Positions 46,520-56,129 of a stretch of 64,000 nt of DNA are shown here, piece by piece. Each line of letters starts with the position of its first letter. Within the stretch, counting starts at the first letter, position 1. Both the position numbers and the translations under genes were made by a program. The notes below the pieces were generated by a model that ran no database searches, had not been told where the DNA came from, and worked only from the letters and a program-made list of their open reading frames with translations. Source of the DNA: Desulfobulbus oligotrophicus (lineage in GTDB: Bacteria > Desulfobacterota > Desulfobulbia > Desulfobulbales > Desulfobulbaceae). The DNA lies in NCBI RefSeq assembly GCF_016446285.1, contig NZ_CP054140.1, positions 2,585,501-2,649,500 of the forward strand. Reading direction: 5' to 3'.

Positions 46520-47791
46520 TTACATCGTGGCGTGTTTCGAAGCGCTGTGAGCTATATAGGCCTCGAATTCACTCCGGAATTTGTTGAGATAACTGCGTGT
46601 CGACATGGTACAGGCTGCCGAAAGTACGCAGACAGTCTTCATTTCGATGTTATCGCACAGTTCAAGTAACAGATCAATGTCTGCCATTGTGCCTTCATAG
46701 TTCAGTATTTTCTGCACTATTTTCAGCATCCAGCCTAAGCCTTCCCGGCAGGGTGTACATTGTCCGCAGGACTCGTGATGGTAAAAATGAATCAGGTTTT
46801 CAACGAGTTTGACGATGTCAACCGTATCATCAAGGACAACAATCCCACCAGAGCCGAACATCGTGCCGTGTGCCGCCATGGACTCGTAATCCAGAGTAAC
46901 GGTTTTGGCTTCCTCTGCCGTCAGCACCGGAGTTGAACTACCGCCTGGAATAATCCCCTTCAACGTGCGGTTATCACGCAACCCGCCCGCTACCTGTTCA
47001 AGAACATCCAGTATGGGCAACCCAAACGGCAACTCATACATGCCGGGCTTTTTAACCAGGCCCGAGATGCCGAACAGATGGGTTCCGGCACTCTTCTCGG
47101 TTCCATACGCCTTATAAGCCGCCGCTCCATTGGCCAGAATGAAAGGCAAAGATGAGATACTCTGCACATTGTTAATGATGGTTGGGCAACCGTATAAACC
47201 TTCAACTGCTGGAAAGGGGGGTTTACTGCGCGGCTGACCTTTTTTGCCTTCAACAGATTCGAGCAGGGCAGTCTCTTCACCACAGATATACGCCCCTGCC
47301 CCCCTGTGCACAGTGACATCAAGCTGAAAGTCGAAGCCGGCGACTGATTCGCCAAGATAACCAGCTGCATACGCTTCATCTATCGCTGCCTGCAACACCT
47401 TGACCTGGCTGGTGTATTCACCTCGAATATAGATGTAAGCAGCATGACTTCTGATAGCATAACAGCAGATAATGATCCCTTCTATTAGTAAATGGGGATC
47501 ACGGACAAGGATATATCGATCTTTGAAGGTAGCCGGTTCAGACTCGTCGGAGTTGACGGCAAGATACACCGGTTTATCCGTATCTTTGGGTAGAAAAGTC
47601 CATTTCAGCCCCGTGGGAAAACCAGCCCCGCCACGACCACGCAAGCCACTTTCCTTGACAATTTCAGTGACTTCTTCCGGTTGCATGGCAAAAATTTTAT
47701 CGAGCGTCGCATAGGCCCCGTGTTTTTTGGCAACCTCAAGAGTGTTGGCGTCTGGTATATCAAACTTGGCACTAAGTACCTTTACTTGCAT
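46520..47791 (-). CDS. nuoF: NADH-quinone oxidoreductase subunit F
   Basis: 423 residues. NADH site [20 protein letters not shown] site GAGAYICGEETALLESVEGKKGQPR and the N3 cluster ESCGQCTPCREG plus a later Cys in VCVLSAACTMS. It accepts electrons from NADH. The related hoxF lies 10 kb away in the same window. It is 13 bases after nuoE. Confidence 0.96.
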   Translation of the reverse strand: MQVKVLSAKFDIPDANTLEVAKKHGAYATLDKIFAMQPEEVTEIVKESGLRGRGGAGFPTGLKWTFLPKDTDKPVYLAVNSDESEPATFKDRYILVRDPHLLIEGIIICCYAIRSHAAYIYIRGEYTSQVKVLQAAIDEAYAAGYLGESVAGFDFQLDVTVHRGAGAYICGEETALLESVEGKKGQPRSKPPFPAVEGLYGCPTIINNVQSISSLPFILANGAAAYKAYGTEKSAGTHLFGISGLVKKPGMYELPFGLPILDVLEQVAGGLRDNRTLKGIIPGGSSTPVLTAEEAKTVTLDYESMAAHGTMFGSGGIVVLDDTVDIVKLVENLIHFYHHESCGQCTPCREGLGWMLKIVQKILNYEGTMADIDLLLELCDNIEMKTVCVLSAACTMSTRSYLNKFRSEFEAYIAHSASKHATM

Positions 47792-47804
47792 AGCGTGGCT
47801 CTCC

Positions 47805-48311
47805 TTATTGCAGCGTGGCCAAGAGTTCTTCGAGTTTCTCCACCGTCATGTTCTCGTAGAACTCACCGTTTATCTGGACAACGGGTGCAGAGCCGCAATG
47901 CCCCAGGCATTCGACCTCTTCAAAACTGTAAAGGCCATCTGCTCGCACTTCACCGGGCCTCACATCCAAATGCTCGATGATGTAGTCAACAATTTCCTGC
48001 TTGCCCAAAAGATAACAGGAGAGTGTCCGACAGACGCAGATGTGATATTTTCCCTTGGGTTGAAGGTGATACATGGTGTAGAAGGTTGCAACCTCATACA
48101 CTTTACTGGCAAAGGTCCCGATTCGATCGGCAACATAGGCCATTGCCTCAGCACTGATCCACCCTTCCTGCTCCTGAACAAGCCAAAGAGCCGGTAAAAT
48201 CATTGATTCTCGAGAGGGGTACCGTTTAATCAACCGCTCAAACTCAGCATCTCGCTGTGCATCAAAGTTAAACGGTTGTCCTGTTTCTATCAGTTGTGAT
48301 CGGTCACTCAT
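47805..48311 (-). CDS. nuoE: NADH-quinone oxidoreductase subunit E
   Basis: 168 residues, thioredoxin-like [2Fe-2S] protein with Cys in [12 protein letters not shown] and [15 protein letters not shown] (cluster N1a). The N-terminal part has the [19 protein letters not shown] helix. ATG at 48311 overlaps the nuoCD stop by 4 bases. Confidence 0.95.
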   Translation of the reverse strand: MSDRSQLIETGQPFNFDAQRDAEFERLIKRYPSRESMILPALWLVQEQEGWISAEAMAYVADRIGTFASKVYEVATFYTMYHLQPKGKYHICVCRTLSCYLLGKQEIVDYIIEHLDVRPGEVRADGLYSFEEVECLGHCGSAPVVQINGEFYENMTVEKLEELLATLQ

Positions 48312-50023
48312 CTGTCCAACTCTCCGCCAATTATATTGATACTGCCGAGGTTGATCACAGCATCGGCAATCATGTGTCCTTCAACCATTTCGTGAAAAGC
48401 GCCCATTATGTAAAAACATGGTGGCCGAACCTTACACTTGTACGGTTGTCCGGAACCGTCGGAAACGAAATGGAAACCAAGTTCTCCATTGGCGGCCTCA
48501 AAGGAATCATACCACTCCCCGGTTGGTACCTTTACGCCTTCAAAGACAAGCTTAAAATGACTGGCCAGCCCCTCAATGTTATCGTACACCTCTGACTTGG
48601 GCGGGAGTGTCACTCTATTATTCTTGACGTTGACTGATCCCTGAGGTATGCGTTTCATGGCCTGGCGAATGATACGGATACTCTGGAAAATCTCTTCATA
48701 GCGGACCATCATACGGTCGTAGATGTCGCCTTTGGAACCAAGCGGGATGGTGAAGTCAAAAGTATCGTAGAAGTAATAGGGGTTGTCCTTTCTTAAATCA
48801 AAAGGCACCCCGCTGGCCCGCAAACACGGTCCGGTAAAGCCGAAAGAGAGTGCTGCTTCCGGAGACAGAACACAGACATTCTGGGTTCGTTCATGGACGA
48901 TTCTATTTTTCTGCACCAGTTTCAATGAATCACTGACACCCTTGGCGATGGCCTCCAGATGAAACTCCATATCATCTTCCCAACCATCATAGAAATCGCG
49001 GTACATGCCTCCGATCCGCGTAAAGGAGCTGGTGAGTCGTGCGCCGGTCAGGCGCGCGATTAAATCGTACGATGCTTCTTTTTCGTTATACAGATACCAG
49101 TAGTTGGTCAGACCACCCATATCGACCAGGTTTGCCGCCAGACAAACGAGATGGTCCTGAATGCGGAAAAACTCTGCAAGAATAACCCGCATAAATTTGG
49201 CTTTTTCGGTGATTTCAATACCAAGCCAGGATTCCACCGCCTTTGCGTACGCTATATTGTTCATCAGTGCCGAACAGTAGTTCAGCCGGTCGGTCAGCGG
49301 CACAACCTGGTTGTAGGTCCGGTTCTCAGCGGTCTTCTCAAAACCACGGTGGAGGTAGCCGATCTCATTGACATTGGCAAGAATGGTTTCACCGTCAAGG
49401 GCGGCAAGAATCCGGATTGCACCATGTGTTACCGGGTGCGACGGACCAAGGTTGAGAAACATGATTTCAGTATTGATGTCTTCCATTACAGCCTGGTCAA
49501 CACCTTTAAGCTCCAAACGGGCCTTGATCTCATTTTCAAGACTGTCTGTCTCGTAACAGACCTGTCCTTTTTCAATCGGATAATCTTTCCTCAGCGGATG
49601 ACCCTGAAACTGCCAATGGTTCAAAATTCGGCGAAGATCCGGGTGACCGGAAAAATGAATTCCGTACTGATCATATGTTTCACGTTCACCCCAATTGGCG
49701 GAATCCCACAGGGATGTTGCCGACGGAATACCAACTTCAGGATCTGTAACAGGTACCCGCACCTGGACCAACAGATTTCGTTTCCAGTTGCGAAGCGTAT
49801 ACACAACAGCAAAACGAGTTGGTTGCGGAACAGGATACTCCAGATAATCGATCGCAGTTACGTCCAAGAGTAATCCAAAGTCGAGCTCCGGGTCGTTTTT
49901 CAGGCGAGAAAGCGTTGTCTCAAGTTGCTCTGCCTGCACAGTTAAGACCACCGCGTCAACCGCAGCTGTGCAGGACACCTCCGGAAACGCGGCCTGGATA
50001 AGTTCAAGCGCCGTTGTATTCAT
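48308..50023 (-). CDS. nuoCD: Fused NADH-quinone oxidoreductase subunits C and D
   Basis: 571 residues from the ATG at 50023 ([13 protein letters not shown]). The NuoC part (about 1-150) has [18 protein letters not shown] and [22 protein letters not shown]; a linker leads to NuoD with [50 protein letters not shown] and the C-terminal [15 protein letters not shown]. NuoD forms the quinone pocket with NuoB. Fusion is known in E. coli and other bacteria. It begins 3 bases after nuoB ends. Confidence 0.96.
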   Translation of the reverse strand: MNTTALELIQAAFPEVSCTAAVDAVVLTVQAEQLETTLSRLKNDPELDFGLLLDVTAIDYLEYPVPQPTRFAVVYTLRNWKRNLLVQVRVPVTDPEVGIPSATSLWDSANWGERETYDQYGIHFSGHPDLRRILNHWQFQGHPLRKDYPIEKGQVCYETDSLENEIKARLELKGVDQAVMEDINTEIMFLNLGPSHPVTHGAIRILAALDGETILANVNEIGYLHRGFEKTAENRTYNQVVPLTDRLNYCSALMNNIAYAKAVESWLGIEITEKAKFMRVILAEFFRIQDHLVCLAANLVDMGGLTNYWYLYNEKEASYDLIARLTGARLTSSFTRIGGMYRDFYDGWEDDMEFHLEAIAKGVSDSLKLVQKNRIVHERTQNVCVLSPEAALSFGFTGPCLRASGVPFDLRKDNPYYFYDTFDFTIPLGSKGDIYDRMMVRYEEIFQSIRIIRQAMKRIPQGSVNVKNNRVTLPPKSEVYDNIEGLASHFKLVFEGVKVPTGEWYDSFEAANGELGFHFVSDGSGQPYKCKVRPPCFYIMGAFHEMVEGHMIADAVINLGSINIIGGELDR

Positions 50024-50025
50024 AA

Positions 50026-50538
50026 TCAATCCAAAATCCCTTTGAAGTCTTTGTGGCGATCGTTTAACACACTCTCACCCCTGATCTGCGCCTGAATTTT
50101 CATGAGCGCATCCAAAACCGCCTCCGGTCGCGAGGGACAGCCTGAGATGTATACGTCCACCGGGATAATGGTATCGATCCCCTGCACCGTACAGTAGTTA
50201 TCGTAGATACCACCGGAACTGGCACAGGCGCCCATGGCGACAACCCATTTGGGCTCAGGCATCTGCTCATAGATCTGTTTGAGAATCGGAGCCTGCTTGT
50301 AACTGATGGTGCCGGCAACAAGCAGAAGATCAGCCTGCCGGGGAGAGAACCGAACGACCTCAGCTCCCCATCGTGAGATATCATGCTGACTTGCCGCAGC
50401 ACTCATAAACTCAATTGCACAGCAGGCAGTTCCGAATACAAATGGCCACAAAGAGTACTCCCGACCCCAATTGATAACCGCATCAATCTTCGTGGTGAGT
50501 ACCGAATCACCTAGACTTGCTTCTAATCCTAACGCCAA
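50026..50538 (-). CDS. nuoB: NADH-quinone oxidoreductase subunit B
   Basis: 170 residues. Cluster N2 ligands are in TACCAIEF (adjacent cysteines), GACASSGG and ISGCPSRPE. No ATG is available at the right place; the only fitting start is TTG at 50538 with AGGGG 7 bases upstream, overlapping the nuoA end by 10 bases. N2 passes electrons to quinone. Confidence 0.94.
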   Translation of the reverse strand: MALGLEASLGDSVLTTKIDAVINWGREYSLWPFVFGTACCAIEFMSAAASQHDISRWGAEVVRFSPRQADLLLVAGTISYKQAPILKQIYEQMPEPKWVVAMGACASSGGIYDNYCTVQGIDTIIPVDVYISGCPSRPEAVLDALMKIQAQIRGESVLNDRHKDFKGILD

Positions 50539-50888
50539 TTGAGCACCCCTTTCCTAATAATGTAAATAAGACCGGAGAAAAGCAGTATCATGAAAGTCAT
50601 CATCTCGACAAATCCGAACCAGCCCAGTTCGCGCACGCCAACTGCCCACGGATACATGAACACTGCCTCAATATCAAACAACAGGAAGAGTATGGCCAGC
50701 AGATAGAACTTGACACTGAACTTCTGTTCCACAAAGCCTATCGTTCGTTTAACACCGCTCTCATACGGCTGATTCTTGATCGAGCCACCGGCTCGTGGCC
50801 CAAAAACCGTCGTTGCCAGCATGAACAGCGGGATAACGAGAGCAATTCCAATCAAGGCTATCGCAGATAGTACCAGTTCCGTAACCAT
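50529..50888 (-). CDS. nuoA: NADH-quinone oxidoreductase subunit A
   Basis: 119 residues from the ATG at 50888, chosen for GAGAGG 8 bases upstream; an ATG at 50912 is possible. Three helices and the conserved loop NQPYESGVKRTIGFVEQKFSVKFYLLAILFLLFDIEAVFMYPWA. It is the first gene of the nuo operon. Confidence 0.94.
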   Translation of the reverse strand: MVTELVLSAIALIGIALVIPLFMLATTVFGPRAGGSIKNQPYESGVKRTIGFVEQKFSVKFYLLAILFLLFDIEAVFMYPWAVGVRELGWFGFVEMMTFMILLFSGLIYIIRKGVLNWR

Positions 50889-51447
50889 GAATCCGACCTC
50901 TCCCTCAAGCATAGATAAACAAACATAAATATTTTATGAACAGGACCTAACACCGACTAAAGAATGAACGGCTATTCATTACCGGTGCAGATGCGATCTG
51001 TCAAGAAAAATAGTGTTGTCAATAAATTCACCACCACCCGGCAGACCAGACCAGCCCCTTTCACACTTGTGCAAATGTTGCCAACTGTTCGACGACAGCC
51101 TGTACTAAAAGACACCTCTTTTTGCAACCAGTACCCTTACCTGGCCTGAGGCGCAAGTTTCCAAACCGCCATGCAACCAATTCATCAACAGACCATGTCC
51201 AGGTGCATAATCCGCCCAACTTGCACTGTCCCAGTGCCAGGGAATACCAGAAAACTCTTTACTGCTGCTGCCATAAAAAACGTCCTGCGTGCTGTCTTCC
51301 CATCGCCGCAATACTTCTGATGCCGGGGCACCGACCTCTGATTTTAACCAGCATCCAAAACCTCACGGCTTTGACTTCCCTTCGCCCATGAGCAACAAAC
51401 CTGAATAACCGGAGGGTATTCAGGTTTGCAAGCAAAGAGACAGTCCG
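50889..51447. other. Gap between nuoA and ssb, likely nuo control region
   Basis: About 560 bases without a convincing gene. Upstream of nuoA on the minus strand two TTGACA boxes (50999-51004 and 51017-51022) stand 18 bases apart, but neither has a good -10 at the right distance. A 12-bp perfect stem occurs at 51396-51428. Confidence 0.45.
51396..51428 (-). terminator. Possible terminator after ssb
   Basis: CAAACCTGAATA / TATTCAGGTTTG form a perfect 12-bp stem with a 9-base loop, about 20 bases after the ssb stop. Few T residues follow, so termination is plausible but not certain. Confidence 0.5.
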
Positions 51448-51867
51448 TTAAAAAGGCACATCATCACCAACGGAATGGGGCTCCTGATATGAATCACCAC
51501 CAAACCCTGATGGCGGTCCGTACTCTCCCCCGCCTCCACTTGTTCGCGGTGAAAGCATCTTCATTTCGTTGGCAACAATCTCAGTGGTATAGCGGTCGTT
51601 CCCATTCTGATCCTGCCACTTCCTCGTTTGCAGTTTACCCTCTATGTACACCCGTGAACCTTTTGAAAGGTACTCACCACATATTTCCGCCAGCCGTCGC
51701 CAGGCAATAATTCTGTGCCACTCCGTCTGATCCTGCATCTGTCCATCCTGGCCTTTCCAGCGCTCGGTTGTAGCCACGCTGAATGTGGCCATGGGCGTAC
51801 CATTCTGTGTATAGCGCAACTCCGGATCTGCCCCCAGATTGCCTATTAAAATCACCTTGTTAATCAT
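51448..51867 (-). CDS. ssb: Single-stranded DNA-binding protein
   Basis: 139 residues. The OB fold is recognised from [62 protein letters not shown] and [19 protein letters not shown] Gly-rich linker leads to the acidic C-terminus GDDVPF that binds partner proteins. AGGTGG precedes the ATG. Transcribed alone. Confidence 0.97.
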   Translation of the reverse strand: MINKVILIGNLGADPELRYTQNGTPMATFSVATTERWKGQDGQMQDQTEWHRIIAWRRLAEICGEYLSKGSRVYIEGKLQTRKWQDQNGNDRYTTEIVANEMKMLSPRTSGGGGEYGPPSGFGGDSYQEPHSVGDDVPF

Positions 51868-52176
51868 TATCCACCTGTTACGAAAAGTTGTCGTAGATTC
51901 AACATACCAACACAGATTGCCTTAACTATGCGGCGCACAATAAACCACTTGTACGTTGATTGCAAACCTCTACCTGAAGCGAAATCTTCAGCAACAACAA
52001 TTTGTACCAGCGCGTACAGTAGAGTGGCACAGACACCCATGACCGCATCGCTTTATTGAACTCTCGCAACAGCAAAAAGTCCGTCACCCAGGTTGAACAA
52101 GATCTCTGCCGACAACCCGACACCTGTTACTGATCATGACCAGGAAGATGGGATTACAATGAACTGTGCACATCCA
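51868..52176. other. Gap between fmdE-like gene and ssb
   Basis: About 310 bases with no gene. It contains the possible ssb promoter at 51937-51965. The part nearer 52176 would hold the terminator of the ABC-FmdE unit, but no clear hairpin with a T run was found. Confidence 0.45.
51937..51965 (-). promoter_or_regulatory. Possible sigma-70 promoter of ssb
   Basis: Minus strand: TTGCAA (51965-51960), 17-base spacer, TATTGT (51942-51937). Both boxes match 4 of 6 positions. It would start ssb transcription about 65 bases before the ATG. Confidence 0.35.
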
Positions 52177-52788
52177 TCAGATCTTCTGTTCGACCTTCCC
52201 AAAACAGGGGATACAGAGAGTTTGGCCGGCAAAACGACGGGTACGCGATTCCATGGTCTTTTCGCCGCAGTGCTCGCAGACCAGACTCTGGAGAACTCGA
52301 GCCGGCCGGGGCGCTCCCTGTTGAAGTTCTGTCACCACAAACATCTCCGCCAGCGGCAATGTCATCAATCTGGTCTGTGCTGCAGACCGCAGATCACCCA
52401 GACGCTTTATTTCATCCTCAGTGGCGTTTCCGGTGCTGTTTTTTTTCGACAACTCGCTCATCTCTTCATCCATATCACTGCGAGCCGCCGGATTCAGCAC
52501 AGCACGGAACCCCTCGCCTGTGACCTTATGGAAAAAAGAAAAGGCCATCTTACCGTAATCACGATGGATGAGATTACCTTTTCCCATGGTGGCACCGGTT
52601 AAAAACTGGATGGCATCAACACCGCACATATCTGTTTCCACAACAGCGACAATTTCCTTGTCCGATGGATTGCCAAACTTTTGCAAAGCCAACTCAGCCG
52701 CCCGGATACCAATGGCCAGACCAGGACAGGAGTGGCCGTGAAAGGCGATTGTTTTGTTGATACGTTCCTCGGAAATCTGACAGCTCAT
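52177..52788 (-). CDS. FmdE-family protein with C-terminal zinc ribbon
   Basis: 203 residues from the ATG at 52788, preferred because AAGGAG lies 6 bases upstream; an ATG at 52803 overlapping the ABC gene stop is possible. The FmdE domain has FHGHSCPGLAIGIRAAELAL and ETDMCGVDAIQFLTGATMGKGN; the C-terminus has CEHCGE and CIPCF. FmdE is named after the formylmethanofuran dehydrogenase operon, but most bacterial members are uncharacterised. Its position at the end of a metal-type ABC importer operon suggests it handles the imported metal or cofactor (for instance molybdenum, tungsten or iron), which is inference. Confidence 0.85.
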   Translation of the reverse strand: MSCQISEERINKTIAFHGHSCPGLAIGIRAAELALQKFGNPSDKEIVAVVETDMCGVDAIQFLTGATMGKGNLIHRDYGKMAFSFFHKVTGEGFRAVLNPAARSDMDEEMSELSKKNSTGNATEDEIKRLGDLRSAAQTRLMTLPLAEMFVVTELQQGAPRPARVLQSLVCEHCGEKTMESRTRRFAGQTLCIPCFGKVEQKI

Positions 52789-52799
52789 ACACAACTCCT

Positions 52800-53552
52800 T
52801 CATGTTTGCGGCAGCACCACAGGCTGCCCATCAAGACGATGAATATGCACCGGCAGGCCGTAGACCTGTCTGATCATTTCGGCAGTAACCCTGTCCGGTG
52901 TGGTTATGGCGTGAATACCGCCCTTTTTTAAAAAAACAGCCCGATCCGCATAGCGCAGCGCCATGTTCACGTCATGCATGGTCATTATCACGGCAAGACG
53001 ACGCCCGTTGACCAGTCGACGGATCATCTGCATCATTTCGACCTGATTTTTCAAATCAAGTGCGCTGGTGGGTTCATCAAGCAGCAGCAGCGACGGTTCC
53101 TGAACCAGGGCCCGGGCGATGCAAACCTTTTGAACTTCGCCGCCGCTCAGTGTATCCATATACCGCATGCACAGATGCGTCAGGCCGAAAGAATGGATAA
53201 CAGCAGAGACTTTATCGAGATCATCCCGATGCATCCGCCAGCGGATATGGGGAGAACGACCCATGAGAACAGCGTCAAACACTGTTAATCGTGAAGCTTC
53301 ATTTTTCTGGGAAACATAGCCGATGTCACGGGCTATGCTGGCCGGCGGCAGGGTGAGAATATCTTGTTCTTCCATGAGCACAACGCCTGCGGATGGCCGC
53401 TGCATAGCATTCATGCATTTAAGCAGCGTGGTCTTCCCCACCCCGTTCGGCCCGAGAACGGCAAGAAGTTCGCCACGTTCTACAGAAAAATTGATATCAG
53501 TCAGAATCGGACGCCCGTTGTAGGCAAAGTGCAGATCACAGACTGTAAACAT
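52800..53552 (-). CDS. FecE-type ABC transporter ATP-binding protein
   Basis: 250 residues from the ATG at 53552, which overlaps the permease stop by one base (TAATG). Walker A GPNGVGKTTLLK, Q-loop YVSQKN, signature LSGGEVQKVCIARAL, Walker B LLLLDEPTSALD and switch His in MTMHD. It belongs to the iron-siderophore/cobalamin class. It energises import with the adjacent permease. Confidence 0.93.
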   Translation of the reverse strand: MFTVCDLHFAYNGRPILTDINFSVERGELLAVLGPNGVGKTTLLKCMNAMQRPSAGVVLMEEQDILTLPPASIARDIGYVSQKNEASRLTVFDAVLMGRSPHIRWRMHRDDLDKVSAVIHSFGLTHLCMRYMDTLSGGEVQKVCIARALVQEPSLLLLDEPTSALDLKNQVEMMQMIRRLVNGRRLAVIMTMHDVNMALRYADRAVFLKKGGIHAITTPDRVTAEMIRQVYGLPVHIHRLDGQPVVLPQT

Positions 53553-54616
53553 TAGGCTCGCTGTCCACGAATGATCATCCACAGAAAAGTCGGCGCACCG
53601 AGAAAAGCGGTCAGCACCGACACCGGTACCAGATGCGGCGTCAGCATCAGCCGGGCAACTGTATCGGCAAGCAGTAACAGCAGTGCCCCGCCGCCCAAGG
53701 AGGCGGGCAGTAAAAAACGGTGGTCCGCACCGATGAGACGACGAAACATATGCGGAATCACCAGACCGACAAAACCAATGATACCAAGAAAGGCTATGAT
53801 CACCGCGGTGATCAGGCTGGCCAGGAACATGCCGGTCATCCGTACACGTTCCACCCGCACTCCCAACCCCCTTGCCGTTTCATCACCGGCAGCGATCGCA
53901 TTGTAACTCCAGCTGTTGGTCCAGAAGTAAAAAAAGCAGACCAGCGTGACCGTGCCTGTGATACCCAGTTGCGTCCAGGAAGCCCGGCCGGTATCACCAA
54001 AAGTCCAAAACACCATGGCAGCCAGCTGCACGTCCGAGGCAAAAAACTGAAGAAACATCGTGGCGGCGGTAAAAAGCGCACCAAGGGCAACGCCTGCCAG
54101 AATCATCGTTTCCGGCGTGGAGCCACGCAAGCGAGCGATAAAGATGATGACAGCCGAGGCAACCAGACTGGTCACAAATGCTGCTGCCGTCGTGACAAAA
54201 GGGCCAAGGATGGTCACCGCACCCTGTCCGGATGAGGTGAAACCAGTGCCAAGCATAACTGCAAAAGCAGCACCAAAAGCAGCGGCATGGGAAATACCCA
54301 GAGTAAAAGGCGAACCCAACGGATTACGGAGAATAGCCTGCATCACCGTCCCGGCCACGGCCAGTCCGCCACCGGCCACAACAGCCGTCAAGGCCTGGGG
54401 AAGACGAATGCCCCGTACAATGGCATCAACACGCGGATCAGGGCTCTTGCCGACCAGGACGGCAACAACATCGGCAACCGGCACCTTTGCCGCTCCCAGT
54501 CCCAGAGAAAGAACAACGACCAGACCAAGGGCGACAAAAATCAACCCGATGATCATGGTCTTCCAGCCTAAATAGCGGAAGTATTCCTCAGGAACCTGGC
54601 CTCGGTTCACCTGCAT
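53552..54616 (-). CDS. FecCD-type ABC transporter permease
   Basis: 354 residues with about ten hydrophobic segments. FecCD motifs: VRGIRLPQALTAVVAGGGLAVAGTVMQAILRNPL, GIIGFVGLVIPHMFRRLIGADHRFLLPAS and ADTVARLM. It forms the import channel as a homodimer. ATG at 54616 overlaps the stop of the binding-protein gene by one base (TGATG). Confidence 0.93.
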   Translation of the reverse strand: MQVNRGQVPEEYFRYLGWKTMIIGLIFVALGLVVVLSLGLGAAKVPVADVVAVLVGKSPDPRVDAIVRGIRLPQALTAVVAGGGLAVAGTVMQAILRNPLGSPFTLGISHAAAFGAAFAVMLGTGFTSSGQGAVTILGPFVTTAAAFVTSLVASAVIIFIARLRGSTPETMILAGVALGALFTAATMFLQFFASDVQLAAMVFWTFGDTGRASWTQLGITGTVTLVCFFYFWTNSWSYNAIAAGDETARGLGVRVERVRMTGMFLASLITAVIIAFLGIIGFVGLVIPHMFRRLIGADHRFLLPASLGGGALLLLLADTVARLMLTPHLVPVSVLTAFLGAPTFLWMIIRGQRA

Positions 54617-55704
54617 CAGCGTACCAGCAGACGGGTAAAGATCAGGTTGGAGAACATGGTGTTCATGGTGGAAAATACCGGCTTACCGATCACGGATGTG
54701 TAGATTTCATCGGTCTTGACAGCAGGATCGATGTCTTGAAACCTGTCCGGATACAGGGTTTTACCGATAAAGTAGGCGTTGGCGAGAATGGATTCGAAAT
54801 TCTGAGCGTACCAGTTGTAGGGAAGCACACCGAACACCTGTCCATCAGTAACCGCACGTAGCGTGGCATATGCCGGATCTGTGCGTAACTCATAAAGACC
54901 ACCGGCCTTCTCCCCCATCTGTAACGTGGACAGATCGACAAACAGATAGTCCGGATTCCAGCTGACAATCTGCTCCCTGGCAATAATAGAATGACTCAAA
55001 CTTTTGCCTGCCCCCTGCAGGGCAAGATTACGGGCGCCGATAAACGTAAAAGGCGGATAGGCGGGTTCTGTGGACTGCAATCCATGCGGGCCTTTGAAGG
55101 CGACCCCGCTCAGATAGACGGAAGGTTGTTCATCCACAGAAATACCGGCAGTACGGGCCTGCAGATCGTGGATGGTTTTTTCAAAGTACGCAATAACTGT
55201 TTCAGCTCTCTCACTCCGACCGACAACTTCACCCATAAGCCGCAGTGCGGCCTGAAACTGGGGTCGACGGGCACCCAGATCACCGCTGTCGATCGCTACA
55301 ACCGGAATACCGGTTTTTGCCTGCAGTTTGTCGGGTCTGTCGCCCAGGCCCATAAAAATCTTGAAGATGACCTGCGGAGCCGGATCAAGGGTCAGGATTA
55401 TCTCTGGATTGTCCAGACCGCGAAATTGCCCAAAAACCGGCATGTCTTTAAACTGCGGGTTAGCCAGGGCATAGGGACGGGCGTCAAACGCACTGTGTCT
55501 GGTTTCAATATCATCCACAGCCACCACTCGGTCCTGGGCTTGCAGATAACAGAGTAAGCGTAAACAACCCGAACCCGAACAGATAACCCGTTTCACTGTA
55601 TCGGGGAGGACAACGGTACGCCCTGATGCATCGGTGACAGTACGGCCCTGAGCAACCTGCACAGCAAAAAGCAACAGCAAGAGAACCAAAGCACGATAGA
55701 TCAT
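54616..55704 (-). CDS. Periplasmic metal- or cofactor-binding protein of the ABC importer
   Basis: 362 residues from the ATG at 55704 with GAGGG 6 bases upstream; the frame further upstream lies in the leader. Signal peptide IYRALVLLLLLFAVQVAQG, then a FecB/BtuF-like fold: RTVTDASGRTVVLPDTVKRVICSGSGCLRLLCYL, VVAVDDIETRH, GLDNPEIILTLDPAPQVIF and WNPDYLFVDLS. No lipobox. The two Cys after RVIC are unusual. The ligand is unknown; linkage to FmdE fits a molybdenum, tungsten or metal-cofactor substrate. Confidence 0.88.
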   Translation of the reverse strand: MIYRALVLLLLLFAVQVAQGRTVTDASGRTVVLPDTVKRVICSGSGCLRLLCYLQAQDRVVAVDDIETRHSAFDARPYALANPQFKDMPVFGQFRGLDNPEIILTLDPAPQVIFKIFMGLGDRPDKLQAKTGIPVVAIDSGDLGARRPQFQAALRLMGEVVGRSERAETVIAYFEKTIHDLQARTAGISVDEQPSVYLSGVAFKGPHGLQSTEPAYPPFTFIGARNLALQGAGKSLSHSIIAREQIVSWNPDYLFVDLSTLQMGEKAGGLYELRTDPAYATLRAVTDGQVFGVLPYNWYAQNFESILANAYFIGKTLYPDRFQDIDPAVKTDEIYTSVIGKPVFSTMNTMFSNLIFTRLLVR

Positions 55705-55725
55705 GACACCCTCTTGAACTGCAGA

Positions 55726-55758
55726 CAGGTACCCTGTACTCCGTACAGAACGTACCTG
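55726..55758 (-). promoter_or_regulatory. Nested hairpin in the importer mRNA leader
   Basis: On the minus strand CAGGTAC pairs with GTACCTG (7 bp), enclosing CTGTAC-GGA-GTACAG (6 bp with a 3-base loop). It lies 22 bases before the ATG at 55704. Its position suits control of translation of the binding-protein gene. Confidence 0.55.
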
Positions 55759-55951
55759 GAACAGGGTTTTATACACAGACGGGGATACAGATTGCCTCAC
55801 TCCTGTTCCTGCACAGGTGCTGAAGCAGCAGGGACAACAGCAGAATCACCTCTCGCCGACCCGGTTTCCCGGTGAAGCTGAGACAGCACCGGTATAACAC
55901 GTACTGAAAAACAATAACACCTTAGTCGTCGCGCACAGATTTACAAGAAAA

Positions 55952-55978
55952 ATGTTACACAACATGCAGACATGTTAC
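55952..55978. promoter_or_regulatory. Dyad with repeated ATGTTAC, possible operator
   Basis: ATGTTAC occurs at 55952 and again 20 bases later at 55972, and AACATG-caga-CATGTT (55961-55976) forms a dyad between and over them. Position between glnB and the importer suggests a regulator site. Confidence 0.35.
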
Positions 55979-56129
55979 CTGGTTTTATGTCACCGCGATG
56001 AACCGGCAAATGACCGATCAACAGCCTGTTGAGCTGCAACCTTTGCACTGCAGGATTCTGCCGGCCGGCAGGAAGAGAGACAGGCAGATTCGGCAGACGA
56101 CACTCATCGACCGGCAAAATATCTGTTGA

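Larger units (their letters stand above)
55705..56129. other. Gap between the ABC operon and glnB, with a structured leader
   Basis: About 425 bases with no gene. Just before the importer start there is a nested hairpin (55726-55758), and farther away a dyad AACATG-caga-CATGTT at 55961-55976 within a repeat of ATGTTAC (55952, 55972). A perfect palindrome CTGCCGGCCGGCAG lies at 56058-56071. A leader of 200 bases or more could be a regulatory RNA. No known riboswitch consensus was recognised. Confidence 0.5.

Noticed and set aside
50999-51022. Two TTGACA boxes as nuo promoters
   Set aside because: Neither has a convincing -10 hexamer at 16-18 bases. Left unassigned.
53720-54575. Long plus-strand frames (171 codons each) over the ABC permease
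   Set aside because: They are shadows of a GC-rich membrane-protein gene and are rich in Arg, Thr, Pro and Ala without motifs.
55705-55960. Cobalamin riboswitch before the importer
   Set aside because: The leader is structured, but the conserved cobalamin-box bases were not found. No known class matches by eye.
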